NCBI GenBank assembly: GCA_963675935.2
Contig: OY780964.2
Location: forward strand, 1,116,001 to 1,180,000
Source: G963675935 sp963675935
GTDB lineage: Bacteria > Planctomycetota > Planctomycetia > Pirellulales > Thermoguttaceae
Length of the DNA stretch: 64,000 nucleotides
Direction of reading: 5' to 3'
Position numbers and translations under genes: made by a program. Each line of letters opens with the position of its first letter. Within the stretch, counting starts at the first letter, position 1. The notes below the pieces were generated by a model that was given only the letters and a program-made list of their open reading frames with translations, did no database searches and had not been told where the DNA came from. Below are positions 41,490-51,900 of the stretch, piece by piece.

Positions 41490-42623
41490 ATGCGATTTCA
41501 CACCTTTGTTCTGAAAAACGTGTTCCGTCGTCGGGTGCGTTCGACGCTCACGGTCGTCGGCATGTCGCTGGCCGTCGGCATCGTCGTCGCTCTGGTCGGC
41601 GTGTCGAACAGCACGGTGCAACAGTTCTTGAACATCTACCAGCGGCAGGACGTGTCGATCGTCGTCGAGCAGAAATGCGCGAAGCAGCGATTGACCGGCG
41701 TGTTGGACGCCAAACTGGGCGAGCGCATCGCCAAACTGCCCGGCGTGAGGGACGTGAACCCCGGCCTGGTCGATTTCACCTCGATCGAGGAATTGGGGAT
41801 CGACGCCGTGGTGATTCAAGGCTGGGACGCCGACGCCGTGTTGATGAATGCGTTGGACGTCGCGCCCGGCGGGCGATTGCCGAAAAACGGCGAATCGAAA
41901 GTCGTTTTGCTGGGCGAGGAGTTGGCCGTCGCCCTCGAAAAGAAGGTCGGCGACACGATTCCGCTTTTCGACAATGGGAAATACAACATCATCGGCATTT
42001 TCAGAAGCCCCGTGAGCTATGAAACCCGCAGCATGGTCGTCCTGCTGCCCGAGTTGCAGCGGTTCATGGGCAGGCCGGGCCTGGTAACCGGCTTCACCGT
42101 GCGGATCGACAAGCCCGACGACGAGGCCGAAGTGAAACGACTTTGCGGCGAGATCGAGGCGCTGGCGCCGGGCGTCGGCGCGAAAGCCGCTGCCGACTCG
42201 GTTCGCTCGACCACCGAAATCCGCTTCCTCCGCGCCATGGCCTGGATCACCTCGGCCATTGCGATCATCATCGGCGTCGTCGTCATGTTGAACACGATGA
42301 TCATGTCGGTTTCCGAGCGAACCCAGGAGATCGGCATTCTCCGCGCGATCGGTTGGCAGCGGGGCCGGATCGTGCGAATGATTATGGTGGAATCATTCTT
42401 GCTGAGTCTTTGCGGCGGCGTGCTGGGGACGGTCGGGGCCGTGGCGCTGACCACCGCGCTGGGCCAACATCCCGCGGTGGCCGGGCTGGTCAGCACGCAA
42501 ATTCCGCCCGAAGTGATCGGCCTCGGGGTCGTTTGCGGGCTGCTTGTGGGGCTTTTGGGGTCGGCCTATCCGGCCTACCGCGGCGCTCAACTCTTGCCGA
42601 CGGAGGCCCTTCGCCATGAGTAA
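41490..42623 (+). CDS. ABC transporter permease, FtsX/MacB type
   Basis: A 377-residue permease. The N-terminal helix (VFRRRVRSTLTVVGMSLAVGIVVAL) is followed by an extracytoplasmic MacB-type domain (about residues 45-240) and three C-terminal helices of the FtsX domain (WITSAIAIIIGVVVMLNTMIMSV, LLSLCGGVLGTVGAVALTTAL, IGLGVVCGLLVGLLGSAYPA). It probably exports a lipid, peptide or lipoprotein-type substrate with the ATPase encoded next. The membrane-fusion partner usually seen with MacB is not in the window. Confidence 0.88.
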   Translation: MRFHTFVLKNVFRRRVRSTLTVVGMSLAVGIVVALVGVSNSTVQQFLNIYQRQDVSIVVEQKCAKQRLTGVLDAKLGERIAKLPGVRDVNPGLVDFTSIEELGIDAVVIQGWDADAVLMNALDVAPGGRLPKNGESKVVLLGEELAVALEKKVGDTIPLFDNGKYNIIGIFRSPVSYETRSMVVLLPELQRFMGRPGLVTGFTVRIDKPDDEAEVKRLCGEIEALAPGVGAKAAADSVRSTTEIRFLRAMAWITSAIAIIIGVVVMLNTMIMSVSERTQEIGILRAIGWQRGRIVRMIMVESFLLSLCGGVLGTVGAVALTTALGQHPAVAGLVSTQIPPEVIGLGVVCGLLVGLLGSAYPAYRGAQLLPTEALRHE

Positions 42624-43371
42624 TCCAAAAACCATCTTGAACGACGCCGGCCACAACTCCGTTCTTTTCCGCACCGAGGGATTGTCGAAATTGTATCCCG
42701 ACGGACAGGTCCACGCCGTCGAGGACGTGAACATCTCGATTCGCCGCGGCGAGTATCTGGCCATCATGGGCCACAGCGGCAGCGGAAAATCGACCCTGTT
42801 GAATTTGATCGGCGCGTTGGATCGCCCCACCGCCGGCGAGGTTTATTTCGACGGCACGGCCTATTCCAAGGTCCGCAGCCTCGATCGCATCCGCTCGCAG
42901 AAGTTCGGTTTCGTGTTCCAGTCGTTCCATCTGCTGCCGATTCTCACGTCGGTCGAAAACGTTCAGGTGCCGATGTTCGAGGGTTCGCTTTCCGCCTCGT
43001 CCCGCACGAGAAAGGCCCGCGAACTGCTCGATCTGGTCGGCATGAGCCACCGCGCCGACCACTATCCGCAAACGCTTTCGGTGGGCGAGCGGCAGCGCGT
43101 GGCCATCGCACGGTCGCTGGCCAACGACCCGATCGTCTTGCTGGCCGACGAGCCGACGGGCAATCTCGATTCGGTGTCGGCCGACGGCGTTTTCTCGCTG
43201 TTCGATCAACTGCATCAAGAGCAAGGGATGACCATCGTGCTGATTACGCACGACGAGGAGTTCGGCCGATTGGCCCAGCGGACGATTCGGATGCAGGACG
43301 GGCACGTGAAGTCGGACGTGTTGAGCGAGACTCGCCGTTTCCGTACGCCTCTCCCGCCGTTCGCGGTGTGA
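42616..43371 (+). CDS. ABC transporter ATP-binding protein, MacB/LolD type
   Basis: A 251-residue ATPase starting at ATG 42616, overlapping the permease stop by 8 bases. Walker A GHSGSGKST, Q-loop FVFQSFHLLPILTSVENV, signature LSVGERQRVAIARSL, Walker B IVLLADEPTGNLD and H-loop ITHDEEF are all intact. It forms one transporter with the upstream permease. Confidence 0.93.
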   Translation: MSNPKTILNDAGHNSVLFRTEGLSKLYPDGQVHAVEDVNISIRRGEYLAIMGHSGSGKSTLLNLIGALDRPTAGEVYFDGTAYSKVRSLDRIRSQKFGFVFQSFHLLPILTSVENVQVPMFEGSLSASSRTRKARELLDLVGMSHRADHYPQTLSVGERQRVAIARSLANDPIVLLADEPTGNLDSVSADGVFSLFDQLHQEQGMTIVLITHDEEFGRLAQRTIRMQDGHVKSDVLSETRRFRTPLPPFAV

Positions 43372-43403
43372 GGGCCGGCGAATCAATTACTGTCGGATTT
43401 TCT

Positions 43404-43468
43404 GTGGGGCAGGTTGCCAACCTGCCATATTATTTTCCAGTTTGAGGCAGGTTGGCAACCTGCCCCAC
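43404..43468. repeat. Inverted repeat downstream of ABC genes
   Basis: GTGGGGCAGGTTGCCAACCT and its complement, with an AT-rich loop. It lies between two convergent genes and may terminate both. Immediately after it comes the right copy of the 29-bp repeat (43468-43496). Confidence 0.7.
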
Positions 43469-43496
43469 GACACTTATTGATTCGCTGGTCCTAAGA
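43468..43496 (+). repeat. 29-bp direct repeat, right copy
   Basis: CGACACTTATTGATTCGC then T-GGTCCTAAGA; 28 of 29 bases match 41226-41254. Its first 18 bases are also an imperfect inverted match of 43378-43396, so it may be the end of a MITE-like element. Confidence 0.7.
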
Positions 43497-43499
43497 TCG

Positions 43500-46400
43500 T
43501 TAAAACTCGAACGTCAATCCGGCGTCGATGGCCGCGTAGTGGCCGCCGGTCGAGTATTCGCCGTTGTAGCGTGTGAATAGCGAAAGGTGGCGACTGGGCA
43601 ACGCCGTCAGGCCGAGGCCGTAGTAGCCTGAGTCGCGGAAGATGCCGCCACGATCGGTCCAAAACGGCGAGACGCCCCCGACGAATCGGGCTTCCAACAC
43701 GTCGTTCTCCAGGTATTCGTGCGCCCAGCCGCCGAACGCCTCCAACAGCATTCTCGTTTGCCGGGCTTGAAATGTTCGGGTGAATTGCCCGCCGACGCGC
43801 GAACGCAGCGAATAGGCGTCGAGCGGATCGACGGCCAGATCGGCGCCCTCGGCCCCGGTTTCCTCGAAACCGTCCTGCCGATACGCGATATATTGCAACG
43901 ATGCCTGCGGGGTCACAATGCTCGCGCCCACGCGATAGTCGCGGCCCGCGCCCAGATAGACGGAAACGTCGCGCGAATCGTAATTGCCATTGGCCGAATA
44001 CACGTCCTCGCCGATGTTGACCGAGCGGTCCATGTCGTTGTCGTGAAAACCTCCGGTGACCGAGGCGTCGAGATACCACGCCTCGTTGAACCACGTGGCG
44101 TAGGGTCCGACGCGGAGCGTGTCGGCGTTGCAGGCCGAATATAGGTTGTTCGTCGTCAGGTGCATCTCGTCGTAGGCGCCGCCGACGCCGAAAATGACGT
44201 TCTCGCTGAACTGCCGGTCGATGCCGAACTGCGAGCCGACCACGTTCGACTGGAAGCCGAGATGGTCGCCGTCGGTCTCTTCGCCGTAGAACACGCCGAA
44301 GGGGTTCGCCCAGGCCGCGTTCGCGGTGTTGTAACGAACGTCGGTCCGTTCATTGGCGCAGCAACGCAAAACTTCCTCCAAGTCGGTCGAACCCTGACTC
44401 CGGTAGGCCGACACTTGCGGACATGGGCATGGGAAGCGACCGACGCGGCGCGTGCGGAGGTAGCCGCCCAACGCCTCGGCCAAGTATTGCGTCGTGCGGT
44501 TCGACGCCGCGCTGGCGTCGAGATACGGGGCGGGGCTGTATCGCTGCAACTCGCCGTTGAAGGCCGCCGCGTCGGTGAACAACATCTGGTTGATCAGCTC
44601 GGCGTAGCTGTCGGAGGCCGTAGCGGTGTCGCGGTCAAGAGCCGCGGCCATCGAGCGGTTGTTGCCCTCCGTGGCAGCCGACTCGAACGTGGCGGTTTGT
44701 TCGAGTGTCAACGAATAGCCGCCCTCGACAACCGTGCCGAACGCGCTGAGAAATTGCGAGTCGAGCGCGAACTCCGTGCCCTGGTCGGCCACTCCGCCGC
44801 CGGCCGTGATGAATTGGAACGAGTCGCCGTCGCGGAAAACCCGGCTGCTGTGCGCATCGGGAAGGACGCGAACCGTGCTGCCGTCAGCCAGCGTGGCCGT
44901 GCCAAGGCCTGTAATGTTCAGCCGATCGCCGAGGAGAACGTCGCCAGACGTCTTGGCCAACTCGATCACTAACGCGCCGCCGGCGTGTTGCACATAACTC
45001 GCGGCGTTGATCGTTCCGATGCTGTTGCCGGGCGACACCGTGCCATAATTGTTCAGGCTGCCGAGAAACGTGGCGTTGCCGCCGAGCGCAGCGCCGCGAG
45101 CCACCACGGTCGCGCCGCTCACCTGCCCGTTCAATTGCACGCAGCCGTTCTCGATGTTGACGTTCTCGAAGTTCTCGATGTTTTTTGAGAACGTGAACGT
45201 CATGTTGGTGGGCAACAAAAAGTTAAAAACGTCGCAGCCGTCGCCGCCGTCGAACGTGCCGGTAGCCCGGCCGCGGAGGATCGTCACGACGTCGTCGCCC
45301 GCGCCGGTCGAAACGCGGCCGTCCAACAGGCCGGAACTGACGATGGCGTCGTCGCCGCCGCTGGTCGAAATGGCGTAGTTCGTGCCGCGGATCGTGCCGC
45401 TGTTATTGATCGAGATCGAGCGGGTCGAGTTTTCGCCGAGGATGCCGATGGCGTCGCCGGAGATCGTGCCGGAATTGTTGACCGTGCCGCCGGTGTTGAT
45501 GAAATAGACGCTGCTCTGCCGTGAGGCGACACCGTTCGTCCGTTTCGAGGCGAGGATCGAACCGGCGTTGTTGATGACCACGTCGCTCGGGTCCAAGCCA
45601 CCGGCGAGGTCGGTGATCGTGATGCCGTCGCCGCCGGAGAACTCCGCGCCACGGCGAATATCGACGACGTTGGCGCCGCCGGCGACCGTGGGAATGTAGT
45701 TGCTGCCGACCCAGAGGGTGTCGCACCAGCCGGTCACGTCGAACGAATCGGTGGCCCGCTTGTAATAAATGTACGAGGTGACGCTGATGACCGACCGAAC
45801 CGAAAACGCTTTGCCGGCGGTTCCCTCGAAGATGAATTCGGACAGGCCGACGTGGTTGTCGCGGCCCCAGTCGTAGGTGTAGCCGGCGCGGGTCCAAGGA
45901 AACGGCGGGTTGGTTTTGGCGGGATTATACGTGTCAAAATTGCCGTCGAACCACTGACGCCTTGGGTTCGATTCGTCGGCCATCTCGCCGACGAACGCGA
46001 GCGAGGTTTTTGGATGGGTGATGTCGTCGTCCATCGCGGGCCGGAACAGCGACGAGTTGTCGGACCAAAGCTCGACGACGTAATAATTCTTGCTGTTTTC
46101 AGGCAAGCCGAGGAGTTGTTTGGAACGCAGCGCGACGTCGGCGGCCGCGACGTTGTGTTCGAGCAGAAAATCTTGATACTTCGGGGCCACGGCCACCCAG
46201 AGGTTGCGGCCCGGCGATTGCGAATAACTTCGATTATACGCCGGCACGCCCGGCGAGGAACTATAATTGGTGAACATCGACATGAGAATCTGGCCGCTGC
46301 CGTTGCGGATATGGTCGCTCGGTCCGATGGTGGTCAAATTGTCAACGACGTCTTTCTTGGTCAGCTCGCCCGACGTTTTCGTCACGGCCTGAACGTAGCG

Positions 46401-46511
46401 GGGGTCGTAATCGTCGGGCCAGATCCAAACTTTATCGTCCGCTGAAACGGATGAAACGGCGGCCGTCGCAAGCAAAAACGAAGCAAGAAACGAGCGATTC
46501 AACATTGCCAT
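43500..46511 (-). CDS. Autotransporter (type V secreted) protein
   Basis: A 1003-residue protein from ATG 46511, with GGAG upstream. The signal peptide is FLASFLLATAAVSSVSA. The N-terminal ~230 residues are of unknown fold (DDKVWIWPDDYDPRYVQAVT). A beta-helix-like passenger follows with repeated NNSGTI-type units (about 270-480: VINNAGSILASK, VNNSGTISGDAIGILG, INNSGTIRGTNYA) and a Gly/Asp-rich Ca-binding-like segment (STGAGDDVVTILRGRA). The autotransporter beta-barrel occupies about residues 740-1003 and ends in the typical aromatic C-terminus (AAIDAGLTFEF). Type V secretion needs a BAM-bearing outer membrane, consistent with the modern view of planctomycete envelopes. Confidence 0.88.
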   Translation of the reverse strand: MAMLNRSFLASFLLATAAVSSVSADDKVWIWPDDYDPRYVQAVTKTSGELTKKDVVDNLTTIGPSDHIRNGSGQILMSMFTNYSSSPGVPAYNRSYSQSPGRNLWVAVAPKYQDFLLEHNVAAADVALRSKQLLGLPENSKNYYVVELWSDNSSLFRPAMDDDITHPKTSLAFVGEMADESNPRRQWFDGNFDTYNPAKTNPPFPWTRAGYTYDWGRDNHVGLSEFIFEGTAGKAFSVRSVISVTSYIYYKRATDSFDVTGWCDTLWVGSNYIPTVAGGANVVDIRRGAEFSGGDGITITDLAGGLDPSDVVINNAGSILASKRTNGVASRQSSVYFINTGGTVNNSGTISGDAIGILGENSTRSISINNSGTIRGTNYAISTSGGDDAIVSSGLLDGRVSTGAGDDVVTILRGRATGTFDGGDGCDVFNFLLPTNMTFTFSKNIENFENVNIENGCVQLNGQVSGATVVARGAALGGNATFLGSLNNYGTVSPGNSIGTINAASYVQHAGGALVIELAKTSGDVLLGDRLNITGLGTATLADGSTVRVLPDAHSSRVFRDGDSFQFITAGGGVADQGTEFALDSQFLSAFGTVVEGGYSLTLEQTATFESAATEGNNRSMAAALDRDTATASDSYAELINQMLFTDAAAFNGELQRYSPAPYLDASAASNRTTQYLAEALGGYLRTRRVGRFPCPCPQVSAYRSQGSTDLEEVLRCCANERTDVRYNTANAAWANPFGVFYGEETDGDHLGFQSNVVGSQFGIDRQFSENVIFGVGGAYDEMHLTTNNLYSACNADTLRVGPYATWFNEAWYLDASVTGGFHDNDMDRSVNIGEDVYSANGNYDSRDVSVYLGAGRDYRVGASIVTPQASLQYIAYRQDGFEETGAEGADLAVDPLDAYSLRSRVGGQFTRTFQARQTRMLLEAFGGWAHEYLENDVLEARFVGGVSPFWTDRGGIFRDSGYYGLGLTALPSRHLSLFTRYNGEYSTGGHYAAIDAGLTFEF

Positions 46512-47193
46512 AAACGTCTCCCTCCCCGGCGGTCTTTTGGCAAGCGAAATCCGAAACCCAAGTCGATCTGGCGGCAAATCGGCTATCGACCCTATCGGCG
46601 GTTGGTCTACGGAAAAGAACGATGCCGCATGGGACTTGCGAACATTTCGCCATCGGCATCCATGTTGCGGGCCGGTTGTGTGGGTTGGGCAAATCCGACT
46701 GAAGACTCTCAGAAAACAACATTCTGCTTTTTCGGCTTGAAATTGGGCCAACCAATTTGATCAAGTCAGAGGATATCAACCCCGCTTTTGCAGTCGCCGA
46801 AATGGTATGGATAATGAACGGGCGCAACGGCGCTGCATTTCTAATTCTAAATTACTTCAATCGACAATTGCCCAAATCCGCCGGTTCGGGACAAGTCTAC
46901 GATGGCGCATAGACAACTGTGGGATCGTGGGTGAAAGAGAACGGAATTGATTCCGACAGCCATCGGCAATCCCCTTTCCATTTACCCTTATCATATGTTT
47001 CGCAAAACGCGAATATGCCAAGTCGAAATCGGACCAAACCGGCGTAAACCGGATTTTTGAACAAAGTCGCTTGCTTCGCCGCTTGCACCAACTACCGAGA
47101 AAACGAGCATATTGGGGTCAATTCTGGACAAACTGGCAATCGCGGCCGAAGAATCAAGCCTGACCGATGTTGTTGCCGCAAGTGCTTGTCCAG
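46512..47193. other. 682-bp gap upstream of the autotransporter
   Basis: I see no coding region, RNA gene or obvious palindrome. Short open frames here lack ribosome sites and family character. The left part should hold the autotransporter promoter; composition is somewhat richer in A and T than in the flanking genes. Confidence 0.5.
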
Positions 47194-47231
47194 TCAAAAG
47201 AAAAGACCTGCTGACAACGGTGGTCAACAGG
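47194..47231 (-). terminator. Rho-independent terminator of tRNA-Ala
   Basis: Read on the minus strand, stem GACCTGTTGAC/GTCAGCAGGTC with loop CACCGTT is followed by TTTTCTTTT. It begins 10 bases after the tRNA 3' end. Confidence 0.8.
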
Positions 47232-47241
47232 TCTTGCGATG

Positions 47242-47314
47242 TGGAGCCGAAGGGGATCGAACCCTCAACCTCCTGGATGCAAACCAGGCGCTCTCCCAAC
47301 TGAGCTACGGCCCC
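47242..47314 (-). tRNA. tRNA-Ala (anticodon TGC)
   Basis: 73 nucleotides with a complete cloverleaf: acceptor stem GGGGCCG/CGGCTCC (one G-T pair), D-arm GCTCAGTTGGGAGAGC, anticodon stem CCTGG/CCAGG around TTTGCAT, variable loop AGGTT, T-arm GAGGG-TTCGATC-CCCTT, discriminator A. CCA is not encoded. Confidence 0.97.
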
Positions 47315-47490
47315 AAAACAACCAAAAGGCCCAGTTAGTATACATTCTCCCCGCGTTCCTGGAAAGGGCTTGCCCGCCAACACCCTGACTTCCGGGGGGA
47401 TTGATTCCAGCATCCAATCGGCTATAATCGCGATCTACACTTTTCTCATACGCTGGGTTTCGCATTTCCTTGGGCTAGGAGGTGTTTCCC

Positions 47491-48762
47491 ATGTCTACGT
47501 CGACTCGCGGTTTTCGGGTTGCCGATGCACAGTCGGCCTGCGTTTCTTCCCATGTTCAAGCGAGCCACGCGCCATCGGGCGTTGAACGGCGGCTCGCCCA
47601 TCACCTGCTCCGGGCGATCGGCAGTCCGCCGGTTCGCATCGAGCTTTGGGACGGCGAGGAAATCGTCGAATCGAATGCCGCCCCCATCGCCAAAATCGTC
47701 TTCCGCAATCGCGCGGCGTTTTGGAAGGTGCTGCTCGATCCAAACTTCCAGTTCGGCGAAACCTACGCCGATGGACAAGTCGAGGTCGAGGGCGATCTGG
47801 TAGCGCTGCTGGAAACGATCAATCGCCACCGGGCGGCCGTCGGGCGAACAGGCAGCCTCGTGCCCTCCCGCCTGTTGAATTGGCTGCATCGGAGAAAGAG
47901 CAACACTCGCTCCGGCTCACGTCAAAACATCCACCATCACTACGACATCGGCGATGATTTCTACCGACTGTGGCTCGACGACGAGATGCTCTACAGCGGG
48001 GCCTACTTCGCCGATGCCTCGGCAACGCTCGAACAAGCCCAGCGGACGAAACTCGACTACGTTTGCCGGAAGCTGTGGCTTCGGCCGGGCGAAACGGTCG
48101 TCGAAATCGGCGGCGGCTGGGGCGCTCTGGCGCTGTTCATGGCCCGGCGTTACGGCGCGGTGGTCAAGTCGTTCAACATCTCACGGCCGCAGCTCGAATA
48201 TGCCCGGCACAGGGCGAAGGCCGAAGGATTGGGCTCCCGCGTCGAGTTTATCGAGGACGACTATCGAAACATTTCGGGCAGGTTCGACGCCCTGGTTTCG
48301 CTGGGCATGTTGGAACACGTCGGCGCGAAGCGGCTCTACGAGTTCGGTCGCGTGGCCGACCGTTGCCTCAACTCCGACGGGCGCGGCCTGATCCAGTCGA
48401 TCGGACAAGACCAGCCCGGCGAGACCAACTCGTGGATCGAGCGGCGCATTTTTCCCGGCGCCTATCCGCCTTCGCTGCGCGAGATGACCGACATTTTCGA
48501 GCCGTGGGGGTTTTCGGTCCTCGACATCGAAAACCTTCGGCTCCACTACGCGAAAACGCTCCGGCATTGGCTCGACCGGTTCGAGGCCGCGCGCGATCAA
48601 GTGGCCGCGATGTTCGATCGGCGATTCGTCCGACTCTGGCGGCTCTATCTGGCCGGCTCGTGCGCGGCGTTTTCGGCCGGAGGGCTGCAACTTTTCCATC
48701 TGGTTTTCGCTCGAAGCGGACTGAACGAAGCGCCCTGGACCCGCGAGGGATTGTACGAGTAG
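47491..48762 (+). CDS. Cyclopropane-fatty-acyl-phospholipid synthase family methyltransferase
   Basis: A 423-residue SAM-dependent enzyme that transfers a methylene group to unsaturated acyl chains of membrane phospholipids. The N-terminal SCP-like region is about residues 30-110 (AFWKVLLDPNFQFGETYADGQVEV). The methyltransferase core has HHHYDIGDDFYRLWLDDEMLYSGAYF, SAM motif VVEIGGGWGALALFMARRYG, then LVSLGMLEHVG and RRIFPGAYPPSL. ATG 47491 has AGGAGG 9 bases upstream. It is close to canonical Cfa but the exact product (cyclopropane or methyl-branched) is not certain. Confidence 0.9.
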   Translation: MSTSTRGFRVADAQSACVSSHVQASHAPSGVERRLAHHLLRAIGSPPVRIELWDGEEIVESNAAPIAKIVFRNRAAFWKVLLDPNFQFGETYADGQVEVEGDLVALLETINRHRAAVGRTGSLVPSRLLNWLHRRKSNTRSGSRQNIHHHYDIGDDFYRLWLDDEMLYSGAYFADASATLEQAQRTKLDYVCRKLWLRPGETVVEIGGGWGALALFMARRYGAVVKSFNISRPQLEYARHRAKAEGLGSRVEFIEDDYRNISGRFDALVSLGMLEHVGAKRLYEFGRVADRCLNSDGRGLIQSIGQDQPGETNSWIERRIFPGAYPPSLREMTDIFEPWGFSVLDIENLRLHYAKTLRHWLDRFEAARDQVAAMFDRRFVRLWRLYLAGSCAAFSAGGLQLFHLVFARSGLNEAPWTREGLYE

Positions 48763-48986
48763 CGACAATCCGAGCAATATTCTCGTAATAGCCGGGGGCC
48801 AACGGCCCGCGGAATGCGGTTTCCATCATCAATGATGCCGACATTTATTACCTGACAGTCAATAATCGCTTCGGAACGAGAGCAAAATACTCAAGCCGGG
48901 TTATTGCAAAAACGGCACCACCCTGATAGGTTGCCCTTGTCTTGACGACGATTCCGCTCGGTCTTTCACGAACAGAGGAGAGAACC

Positions 48987-51900
48987 ATGTCGCGTCGCTT
49001 TTCGGTTCTGGCGGTCTATACTCTCTTGGCCGCGTTTTCTCTTGGAACTTTGACGGCCGACGCCGCCGAGTCTTGGCCGGCCGACGCGCCGACCGTGCCG
49101 GGCGCGGTTCGCCGGGCGATGCAAGACCGCAACTACGCCGAGGCCGTGAAGGCCATCGACGCCGCGGCGACGGCCAAAGACGCCCCGCGCGATTATCTCG
49201 CCTATCTGAAAGGTCGTGCCCTGGCGCTGCAAGGCCGCTACGACGAAGCCGCCGCCGCGTTCGACGCCATGCAGAAGGATTTTCCCAAGAGCCAATGGCT
49301 TCGCCGGGCGCGGTTCGCCAAGGCCGTGGCCCTGGCGCGCAAGGGCGATTTCCGCGCGGCCGAGCCGATCGTCCGTGCCGAAGCCGAATATCTGCTTTCC
49401 ATCGACCGCAAGCAGCAAACCGCCGGCATCTACATTGAGTTCGCCGACGCGCTGTTCAAGCCGGCCAAGGAGGACGAGAAGCCGGATTACGCGAAGGCGC
49501 TCGAGTTCTATCGGAAGGCGCTCGAAGCGGGGCCGAAGCCTGAGAAGCGAATTGAGGTGGAAATGCGGGCGGCCCAATGCCTGCAAAACATGCAAAAGTT
49601 TGGCGATGCTGTTCCGCTTTATGAGAAGTTCCTCAAGGATCATCCCGGCGGTTGGCTTGAGTTGGAAGCGATGTTCCGCCTGGGCGAGTGCCATTTGGCC
49701 GAGGGCAATGGAAAGCTCGCTCGCCGGGTGTGGCAAGACCTTTTGGTGAAATACGTCGATGGTGCTCTTCGGTCGGAACGCATCGCCGAGGCCCAATTCC
49801 AGCTTGCCCACACATGGAACATTCCGAATCCCGAAAACGACGAGCAGTTGAACCTGGGCGTTTCGGCGCATCGGGCGTTCATCGAGCGGTATCCCGACCA
49901 CAAGCTGGCGGCTGTCGCGCAGTTGGAAATCGCCCGAGCCTACATGAAATGCAATCGGCTTGAAGACGCCGCCGCCGCGCTCAAGCAATTCTTGAACAAT
50001 CCTCGCTATCAAAACGACCGCGAGGAAATTCCCGCCGCCCGCAATCTGCTGGGCCGCTGCTATCAGACGCAGAAGAAGTATGCCGAGGCCATTGCCACAT
50101 GGCGCGAATATCTCGCCAAACATCCCGCCCACAAGGACTGGAGCGACGTGCAGCAGGCGATCATCGACACCGAATATCAGATGGCCGTCGAAAAGTTGAC
50201 AGCCAAGGAGTTCGACGCCGCAAACCGGCTGTTCGCCGAGTTTTTGGTGAAATATCCGCTCGACCGCCGAGCGCCGGCCACGCTGCTGTTGATGAACGGC
50301 AAGGCCGTCGAGGAGAAGAATTGGGACGAGGCCATCGCGGCGTGGCGGCGGCTGGTCTCGAAATATCCCCAGGCGGAAGAGGCGTCCGCGGCGCAATATG
50401 CCATCGCCGAGACGTTGGAAACGAAGCTCGGGCAGTTTGAAAAGGCCATCGAGGAATACAACAAGATCACCGCCGGCCCTCGCGCCGACCAGGCGAAGCA
50501 GGCGGTCGCCCGGCTGTCGGCCAAGAGCATGACCGTGGCCACCGAGCGAGTTTTCCGCACCGACGAAACGCCCCGGCTCAAGCTGGTTTCGCGGAACGTC
50601 GAATCGGTCACGGTCCGCATATTCCGCATCGACATGGAGACGTATTTCCGCAAAATGCACACGGCCGGCGGCGTCGAATCGCTCGACATTTCGCTGATCG
50701 ATCCCGACCGAACCTTCGAGTTCAAGACGCCGGGCTATGTGAAGCACAAATTGCTCGAAAACGCAATCGACGTGCCGCTGCCCGGCGGCGCGAAGACGGG
50801 CGCGATGGCCGTCACCGTCAGCAGCAAGACGCTGGAAGCCACGACGCTGGTCGTCCAGAGCGATTTGGACGCAATCGTAAAAAGCTCACGCGACGAAGTT
50901 TTCGTGTTCGCCGAGAACATGCGCACCGGCAAGCCTTGGCCCAGCGCGAAGCTGTTGATCTCGAATGGTAAGCAAGTCTTCGCCGAGGGCGCGACCGGCG
51001 CCGACGGCGTGTTCCAACGGTCGTACAAAGAACTGAAAGACGCCGCCGACGTTCGGGTGTTCGCCGTGGCCGACGGCAACATGGCGTCGAACGCGGTCAA
51101 TTTGCAAGGCGTCGGCGCGGCCCAGGGCTTGACCGATCGCGGCTACATCTACACCGACCGGCCGGCCTATCGCGCCGGGCAGATGGTCCAGGTGCGCGGG
51201 TGCGTGCGCCGCGCGGTCGGCGACGTTTACACCATCGAGAACGGCAAGAAGTTCACGCTCACGGTCGTGGATCCTCGCGGCCGGCTCTTGTGGGAGGAGC
51301 CTGTCAAGCTTGGCGAGTTCGGCAGCTTTTCCAATCGCTTCACGCTGCCGGCGGCTTGTCCACAGGGACAATGCAAAGTGTCGATCCGCGACGACGCCGG
51401 GCAAGTCTACAACGGCGACTTCACCGTTCACGAGTATCATTTGGAGCCGATGCGGCTGACGATCGACTCGGTTCGCTCGGTGTACTATCGCGGCGAGGAG
51501 ATCGAGGGCGTCATTCGCGTCGCGTATTATTACGGCGCCCCGCTGGCCGGTCGCACGATTCAGTATCAACTGGCCGACGACCGGCAGTACACGGCCACGA
51601 CTGACGCGAAGGGCGAGGCGCATTTCAAGCTGCCCACCCGCGAATACAGCGAAACCCAGGTGCTGCGGCTCACGGTCTCGATGCCCGAGCAAAACCTCCG
51701 GGCGACGAAGAACTACCTGTTATCGTCCTGCGCGTTTTCGATCCAGGTGAGCGCGGTCCGGCCGGTTTACGTGGCGGGCGAAACCTTCGAGGCGACCGTC
51801 AAAACCATCGACGCCGAGAACAAACCGACGGGCGAAAAACTTGTCCTCAAACTTTTCGAGCAAACGACGACCAACGGAGTGGTTGGCGAGCGATTGGTCG

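Noticed and set aside
46897..47091. Small minus-strand frame upstream of the tRNA
   Set aside because: No ribosome site, no homologous character, and it lies in a region without other gene signals.
48966..50747. Long minus-strand open frame opposite the TPR part of the macroglobulin gene
   Set aside because: Antisense shadow caused by GC-rich third positions; the plus-strand product has clear TPR and MG motifs.
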